A DNA stretch of 64,000 nt from Brassica napus (lineage: Eukaryota > Streptophyta > Magnoliopsida > Brassicales > Brassicaceae), in contig NC_063451.1 of assembly GCF_020379485.1 (NCBI RefSeq), positions 24,224,630 through 24,288,629 of the forward strand. Reading direction: 5' to 3'. Each line of letters opens with the position of its first letter. The stretch's first letter is position 1. This document shows, piece after piece, positions 56,967 through 64,000 of the stretch. The position numbers and the translations under genes were made by a program. The notes beneath the pieces were generated by a model that worked only from the letters and a program-made list of their open reading frames with translations, made no database searches and was not told where the DNA came from.

Positions 56967-59900
56967 CTAGGGAGTAACCCGGGTTACGCCCGGAATTTTT
57001 ATTTTTTTCTAATTTAAGTTGTTAAATTATTTATATTTAGGTTATGATATATATTAATATAAATGTTAAGATGCATGTCATAATTAAAATTTAACACATT
57101 AAATTAACATATTTTTTACTATTTAAATATTTTTTGTAATTTTGTTGGTTATCTAGTTATCATATTTAGCAAAATTATATGTTGAGTGTTGTAATAAATG
57201 TTTTAGATATTTAATTAAACTGCAGAGTATTTTCGGATCGACCACATGCTCAACAATCGATCGATCCGTAAAAAGATGGTTGATCTCCTTGGCCAGGTAA
57301 GTACAATTTTAGAAAAAATATCTTTGATTTTCAAATATTAAGTATATAACTATTCTTTTGAATATTGTTTTTTTGAATTGTATTTTTTGATTAAATTATT
57401 GTATTATAATGTTTATGTAAATATTTTTTGTGATGTTTGAATTTGTGATGTTAGTATACTTAACCTAGATGATATTGATGTTTAACAATTTATTTTTTCT
57501 GGAAATAGAAAATAATGATATATCAAAACGTATTTAATACTTGTTAAATGATAGTATAATGTAAATTACATCCATTATTTGAAAATAACATTTGTTGTTT
57601 TTATTTTTTTTTAAATCAGAAATTATTTTTATTTAAAAACATTATTCATATATAATATAATAGTTTAAGTTTGGAAGATTAATCTATATATATAAATAAT
57701 GTATATTTTTTAAAAAAAAATTAAGATATTATATATTGAGTAACTGAATAAAAGCTGAATTTCTTATCTTGAAAATGAAATCTTTATTTTTTTTGTCTTC
57801 ATGTTATACTCACCAATCCAGAATTGATATTTATAACTCAGTATGTTTTAAAAAAAACTTAGTTTTAATTAATAAACGAATTTAATAAATTAAATTCATC
57901 ACCTATAATTTTCTGTAAACAATATTTGAAAACTCTCTAAAATTATATTTTAAGCATAATATTACTATTATTTAATTTAAATTATTTTAAGCATAATATA
58001 TGCTAAACCAACTTAAATTATATTTACAATAGGACCATCCTAAACCGGTTAATAAACCAAAAACAATACTAAACCAACATGAACCAATACCTGATTCGGC
58101 GAGGAAATAAGTGTTTCGGGATAAACGCTTGAATGATTATTAACTGTAATGGTTTGATCATGAAAGAGTTAGTTTGAATATTAACAATAAAATTATAGAT
58201 TAGATTAATTTAAATTTGTAAGAATACATTTGATTCTATGAAAAACAATTCAATTCTCATGAATAAGTTTGGCTTTTGGAAGTTGCGGGTTTCCGAACAA
58301 TGAATCCACCTAACAAAAAGTTCGTTGTTATAAAAAATCTCCTTCAAGATCATTAAAGGTTTTTGGGACGGCAAGAGTTGATGGTGGAACCATTTTTTGC
58401 TCGAGTGCTTTGAAGTTTTCCTTGATAGTGTGAGGTTGATGTTGATGGAATAATGAATTTTATATGGACTTTCTTGATGTAAAACTATACATTTTTATTT
58501 CTTTTTTGTTTAATGTGGTATTTATATTTTTATATAATTTACTACCATTTTAAGATAAATGTACATTTTAAGATAAATGTTTAAATCTTAATGTACTTTT
58601 TTCTTTTTTTTTAAATTGTGTATTTACTTATATTATATATTTTACATTTTAAGATAGATGTTTAATGCTTAATGAACTTTTTTCATTTTTTTTTTTAAAA
58701 AATTGTGCATTTACTTATTATTATTATATATAATTCATATATTATATATTTACATTATTTACTTATTATTTATTTTCTTGTATATGTATTTCCATTTCTT
58801 GTACTTTTTATTTACTTAATATCTCTATTTTACATTTTAAAATAGATGTTTAAATCTTAATGTACATTTTCCATTTTCTTTAAATTGTATATTTCCATTT
58901 GTTATACTTTCTATTTACGTAATATCTATATTTTAAATTTTAAGATATATTTTTAAATCTTAATGTAATTTTCCATTTTTAATTGTGTATTTACTTATAT
59001 TATATATTTACTCATTATTTATTTTTCTTTATATTGTGTATATCTATTTCTTATACTTTCTATTTACTAATACTAATGTACTTTTTCCATTTTTTTAAAA
59101 TTGTGTATTTCCTTTTCTTATACTTTCTATTTGCGTAATATCTATATTTTACATTTTAAGATAGATGTTTAAATAATAATATACTTTTTTCGTTGTTTTT
59201 AAGTTGTGTATTTCTTTTTTATATACTTTTTATTTACTTAATATCTATATTTTACATTTTAAGATAGATATTTAATATTTAATGTACTCTTTCCATATTT
59301 TAAAAATTGTGCATTTACTTATTATTGTATATATAATTCATATATTTATATATTTATAATATTTACTTATTATTTATTTTTCTATATATTAAGTATTTCT
59401 CTTTCTTATACTTTATATTTAGTTAATATCTATATTTTATATTTTAAGATAGATGTTTAAATCTTAATATTTTTTATATTTTTAATGTAAAACGGAAATG
59501 TTTAATAGAATAAACTTGGACAAATAGTCAAATAGTTATATTTATGTTTTTTTTTCTTTTTTTATAAAAAGGTAATGTTACATTATGGAGATAAACCGTT
59601 TTTTTAGTGAAAAATGGTAATCTTACATATGTTTAATGTAGTTTTTCCATTTTTTTTATGTTGTATGTTTACATATTATTGTTATTTTTAAATGTAAAAT
59701 GGTAATCTTACTTATGTTTAATGTAGTATTTTCATTTCTTATGTTGTATGTTTACATATTATTTATTATTTTCGAAATTATATATAATGTTTTTTTTTTA
59801 CAAAATAGTAATGTTACATTATGGAGATAAACCCTCTTTTTTAGAGTGAAAAATGGTAATCTTACATGTGTTTAATGTTGTTTTTCTATTTTTTTTTTGT

Positions 59901-62043
59901 ATGTTTACATATTATTTTTAAAAAATAAAAATGTACAATTGTAATCTTACATATGTTTAATGTAGTATTTCTATTTTTTATGTTGTATGTTTACGTATAT
60001 TTATTATTTTCAAAATTATATATAATATTTTTTTTTTTATAAAACGGTAATGTTATATTATGGAGATAAGCCGTCTTTTTTTAAGTGAAAAATGGTAATT
60101 TTACATATGTTTAATGTAATTTTTCTATTTTTATGCTGTATGTTTACATATTATTTATAATTTTCGAAAATTAGTAATATTAAAATGTAAAACTATATTT
60201 TATGCCACGTGTCATCTTTCGGGAGAAGTTTTTTTTGCTCATGTGGATGCTCTATGGAGATTTACATATTATTGTTATTTTTAAATGTAAAATGGTAATC
60301 TTACTTATGTTTAATGTAGTATTTCCATTTTTTATGTTGTATGTTTACATATTATTTATTATTTTCGAAATTATATATGATATTTTTTTTTACAAAATAG
60401 TAATGTTACATTATGGAGATAAGCCCTTTTTTTTAGTGAAAAATGGTAATCTTACATGTGTTTAACGTTGTTTTTCCATTTTTTTTTGTATGTTTACATA
60501 TTATTTTTTTAAAATAAAAATGTAAAATTGGAATCTTACATATGTTTAATGTAGTATTTCTATTTTTTATGTTGTATGTTTACGTATATTTATTATTTTC
60601 GAAATTATATATAATAATTTTTTTTATAAAACGGTAAAGTTACATTATGGAGATAAACCGTCTTTTTTAAGTGAAAAATGGTAATTTTACATATGTTTAA
60701 TGTAGTTTTTCAATTTTTTATGCTGTATATTTACATATTATTTATAATTTTCGAAATTTAGTAATATTAAAATGTAAAACTATATTTTATGCCACATGTC
60801 ATCTTTCGGGATAAGTTTTTTTTGCTGATGTGGACGCTCTATGTAGCCTCAAAAGGTCTCTTTTATTACTAAGGTTTTTATTTCTTATATACTATATTTT
60901 CTTATTATTTTTTATTTTATTTTATATTTATTTATTCTAATATTACGATAAATATTTAATATAATATTTCTATTTCTTATATTTTGTATTTAGTTATTAT
61001 TTATTATACTATACATTTTTTAAATATATTTTTAATTTAGTTTTTTTTATTTCTTAATTATATATTTACTTATTATTTATTTTTCTTATATTGTATATTT
61101 ACTTATTATTGTTTAATGCAATGTTTCTATTTCTTATATTGCAAATTTACTTATTATTTATTTTTCCTTATATTGCAAATTTACTTATTATTTATTTTCT
61201 ATTTTATAAATAATAATGCCACGTGTCATTTTTTAGGATAAGTTTTTTCCGCTAATGTGGACGCCCTACGGAGCCTCAAAAGCTCCCTTTTATTAGTATA
61301 GATTTTTATGTTGTATGTTTACGTATATTTATTATTTTCGAAATTATATATAATATTTTTTTTTATAAAACGGTAATGTTACATTATGGAGATAAACCGT
61401 CTTTTTTTTAAGTGAAAAATGCTAATTTTACATATGTTTAATGTAGTTTTTCTATTTTTTATGCTGTATATTTACATATTATTTATAATTTTCGAAAATT
61501 AGTAATATTAAAATGTAAAACTATATTTTATGCCACGTGTCATCTTTCGGGAGAAGTTTTTTTTGCTGATGTGGACGCTCTATGTAGCCTCAAAAGGTCC
61601 CTTTTATTACTAAGGTTTTTATTTCTTATATACTATATTTGCTTATTATTTTTTATTTTATTTTATATTTATTTATTCTAATATTTCGATAAACATTTAA
61701 TATAATATTTCTATTTCTTATATTTTGTATTTAGTTATTATTTATTATACTATACATTTTTTAAATATATGTTTAATTTAGTTTTTTTTATTTCTTAATT
61801 ATATATTTACTTATTATTTATTTTTCTTATATTGTATATTTACTTATTATTGTTTAATGCAATGTTTCTATTTCTTATATTGCAAATTTACTTATTATTT
61901 ATTTTTCCTTATATTGCAAATTTACGTATTATTTATTTTCTATTTTTTAAATAATAATGCCACGTGTCATTTTTTAGGATAAGTTTTTTCCGCTAATGTG
62001 GACGCCCTACGGAGCCTTAAAAGCTCCCTTTTATTAGTATAGA
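56967..62043 (-). mobile_element. Helitron, AT-rich, non-coding
   Basis: On the minus strand it starts TCTATACTAATAAAAGGGAG at 62043 and ends CTAG at 56967-56970, with the perfect 14-bp palindrome GTAACCCGGGTTAC (56974-56987) just inside the 3' end and T outside it. These are the hallmarks of Helitrons, which move by rolling-circle replication. The interior is over 80 percent A/T by eye, with many loose copies of ATTTACTTATTATTTATTTT and TTTAATGTA-type words, and no Rep/helicase gene. It is probably a composite of several related units (see 60564-62041). Confidence 0.75.
60564..62041 (-). repeat. 739-bp tandem duplication with Helitron 5' ends
   Basis: 60564-61302 and 61303-62041 are near-identical direct repeats. 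Each ends, on +, with CTCCCTTTTATTAGTATAGA, the complement of a Helitron 5' terminus. Each also contains a degenerate copy of the same terminus (ending near 60882 and 61620), and an older partial unit lies near 59975-60250. Confidence 0.85.
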
Positions 62044-62307
62044 CTAGGGTTGGCCAGTCCTACGGGCGGGATATTAGTTAATTTGTTTAATTTTATCGTG
62101 AATCTTTGATTTTAGATACCATTGTTTATATGGTAAATTAACTCTCCCATGATGGTGGCACTAATTATGGACTAATGAGATTATGTGATGGGGAAAGTAG
62201 CTCTTTGAAGTTGAGATATGTTGTTTAATAACCTGAAGGTGTATTGTTCATATTATCAGATATCAATTGGTTGACGAGTGGATTTTGTTTTTAATATACT
62301 AATAATA
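62044..62307 (-). mobile_element. 3' end of a second Helitron, head-to-tail with the first
   Basis: CTAG at 62044-62047, preceded on the minus strand by CCCGCCCGTAGGACTGGCCA, reads as a Helitron 3' terminus directly abutting the 5' terminus of the neighbour at 62043. Its own 5' end is not identified and may be interrupted by the element starting at 62308. Confidence 0.55.
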
Positions 62308-64000
62308 TCCCCTATATATTAATTGAGAAGCATTTGAAAAATTAGAACCTTAATTTTGTATTAATTGAAAAAAACCTCAAATCCTAGGTGGCACTCTAAA
62401 TGCCTTCTAAATTCTATTTCAAAGAATTCTAGAGCATCTAATATAAAGTATAGTTTAATCTAATGGTGTCACATTATTCCATAATTATATAACACTAGAG
62501 AACATTATATTAACTTAAAATATATGAAGTGTGTATTATTTCCTTAAATAAAAGCTACGGAATTACCTAATATGATTTACATATATACGGGAATTAATGA
62601 TTATGAATAATAAAGATTTGATAACAATTTTTGCATCTTTCTTCATTTTTGTTTAAATTTATATTATTAAAAAAACTTAAACAATCACATTAACCATATA
62701 ATAAAAAATTAGATTTTTTATTATATGTTATATTTTGAATTTTTTTAAATGACTTTAAATTACAAAAATGAGAAAACCTTTATATGTTATATTTTTTTTA
62801 AACGACTTTAAAATACAAAAATGAGGACACCTTATATGTTATATTTTTCTTATATGTTAGAATTTTCTTATATGTTATATTTTGAATTTTTTTAAAACGA
62901 CTTTAAATTACAAAAATGTAAGTTTTTCTTAAGTATACGACTAAAAACATTAAAATGACATGTATCAGTTCGATGGTTGATTTGAAAGCTTTCAAAACCA
63001 TATGGAAGATAAAAGTCAAAATAATTCAACTGTGAAAACAACACTGTTCACTTTTTTCAAGAATATGTTCGCTGGAAAAAATAAGGTTTTTATGTCATAA
63101 TTTGTTTAATGTCCACTAGAGAACATTATATTAACCTAAAATATAAGAAGTGTGTATTATTTCTTTAAATAAAAGCTATAGAATTACCTAATATGATTTA
63201 CATATATATGACAATTAATGATTATGAATAATAAAGATTTGATAACAATTTTTGCATCCTTTTTCATTTTTGTTTAATTTTATATTATTAAAAAAATAAA
63301 CAATCACATTAACCATATAATAAAAAATTAGATTTTTTCTTATATGTTATATTTTGAATTTTTTAAAATGACTTTAAATTACAAAAATGAGGAAACTTTA
63401 TATGTTATTTTTTTTTAAAAATGACATTAAAACACAAAAATGAGGACACCTTATATGTTAGATTTTTTTCTTATATGTTATATTTTGAATTTTTTAAAAC
63501 AACTTTAAATTACATAAATGTAAGTTTTCCTTAAGTATACGACTAAAAACATTAAAATGACATGTATCAGTTCGATGGTTGATTTGAAAGTTTTCAAAAC
63601 CATATGTAAGTTAAAAGTCAAAATAATTCAACTGTGAAAACAATGCTATTCACTTTTTCAAAATTGTGTTCGAGGAAAAAAATAAGGTTTTTATGTCATA
63701 ATTTGTTTAATGTCCACTAGAGAACATTATATTAACCTAAAATATAAGAAGTGTGTATTTGTTCCCTAAATAAAAGCTACGAAATTACCTAATATGATTT
63801 ACATATATACGGCAATTAATGATTATGAATAATAAAGATTTGATAACAATTTTTGCATCCTTTTTCATTTTGTTTAATTTTATATTATTAAAAAAAAATA
63901 AACAATCACATTAACCATATAATAAAAAATTAGATTTTTTCTTATATGTTATATTTTGAATTTGTTAAAATGACTTTAAATTACAAAAATGAGGAAACCT
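62308..64000 (+). mobile_element. Helitron with internal tandem repeats, runs off the window
   Basis: Starts TCCCCTATATATTAATTG after an A, as Helitron 5' ends do, and matches the minus-strand end at 28432. After some 185 bp it passes into a tandem array. No coding capacity is seen. The 3' end lies beyond the window. Confidence 0.6.
62493..64000 (+). repeat. Tandem array of about 600-bp units
   Basis: The words CACTAGAGAACATTATATTA recur at 62493, 63114 and 63715, giving periods of 621 and 601 bp; the third unit is cut by the window edge. Each unit holds several shorter ATATGTTATATTTTGAATTT repeats. The same unit occurs once, inverted, at about 27640-28240. Confidence 0.9.

Noticed and set aside
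60202..60465. Hydrophobic plus-strand frame of 87 codons
   Set aside because: Low-complexity AT-rich Helitron DNA; the frame lies in imperfect repeats and has no conserved feature.

Overview
The window reads as a nuclear plant chromosome from the Brassicaceae, most likely Brassica or a close relative. It is AT-rich and introns follow GT-AG. The only conventional host gene is a bHLH transcription factor of the Arabidopsis bHLH68/bHLH133 type. Almost everything else is transposable elements, many of them nested. These calls come from reading the sequence and recognising families; no search was run.

Layout. 1-5192: 3' part (about 300 codons) of the bHLH gene on the + strand, with a 5'-truncated LINE in its second visible intron. 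5730-14190: a complete CACTA (En/Spm) transposon of 8461 bp with 17-bp terminal inverted repeats and a GAA target duplication. It carries an open TNP2-type transposase (1142 aa) and an open TNPA-like gene (452 aa), separated by about 1.4 kb of G-rich, telomere-like heptamers. 14568-27051: a small non-autonomous CACTA split by a copia element (TSD ATTAA), itself split by a second copia element (TSD ATAAT). 27153-30281: two MITEs and a short Helitron. 32197-37734: a third copia element, with very similar LTRs but no matching target duplication. 37735-43058: a CACTA fragment in reverse orientation with an open TNPA-like gene and a 5'-truncated TNP2 gene.

45085-55894 is the most unusual part. A Mutator-like element (MULE) holds a decayed MuDR-type transposase on +, and on the - strand a GRF zinc-finger relic, an unrecognised ORF and a large DUF1985/Ulp1-protease gene. 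Every non-coding interval between and inside these genes is studded with a short motif, consensus TACGGCTGAGTTA, about 70 copies by eye, essentially confined to this element. The same word recurs inside the Lys/Glu/Ala-rich coding repeat of the Ulp1 gene. The arrangement resembles Arabidopsis VANDAL MULEs, where an element-encoded anti-silencing protein recognises short motifs clustered in the element's non-coding DNA.

55895-64000: gene scraps (one resembling an RPA-type OB fold), then very AT-rich Helitron DNA with a head-to-tail junction of two Helitrons, a 739-bp tandem duplication carrying Helitron 5' ends, and a roughly 600-bp tandem repeat running off the right edge that also occurs, inverted, at 27.6-28.4 kb.

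Working together: in each autonomous-type CACTA the TNP2 protein would cut and TNPA would bind the subterminal repeats. In the MULE the transposase acts on the element ends while the Ulp1-type protein is accessory cargo. Most genes other than those of the first CACTA and the bHLH gene carry stops or frameshifts.
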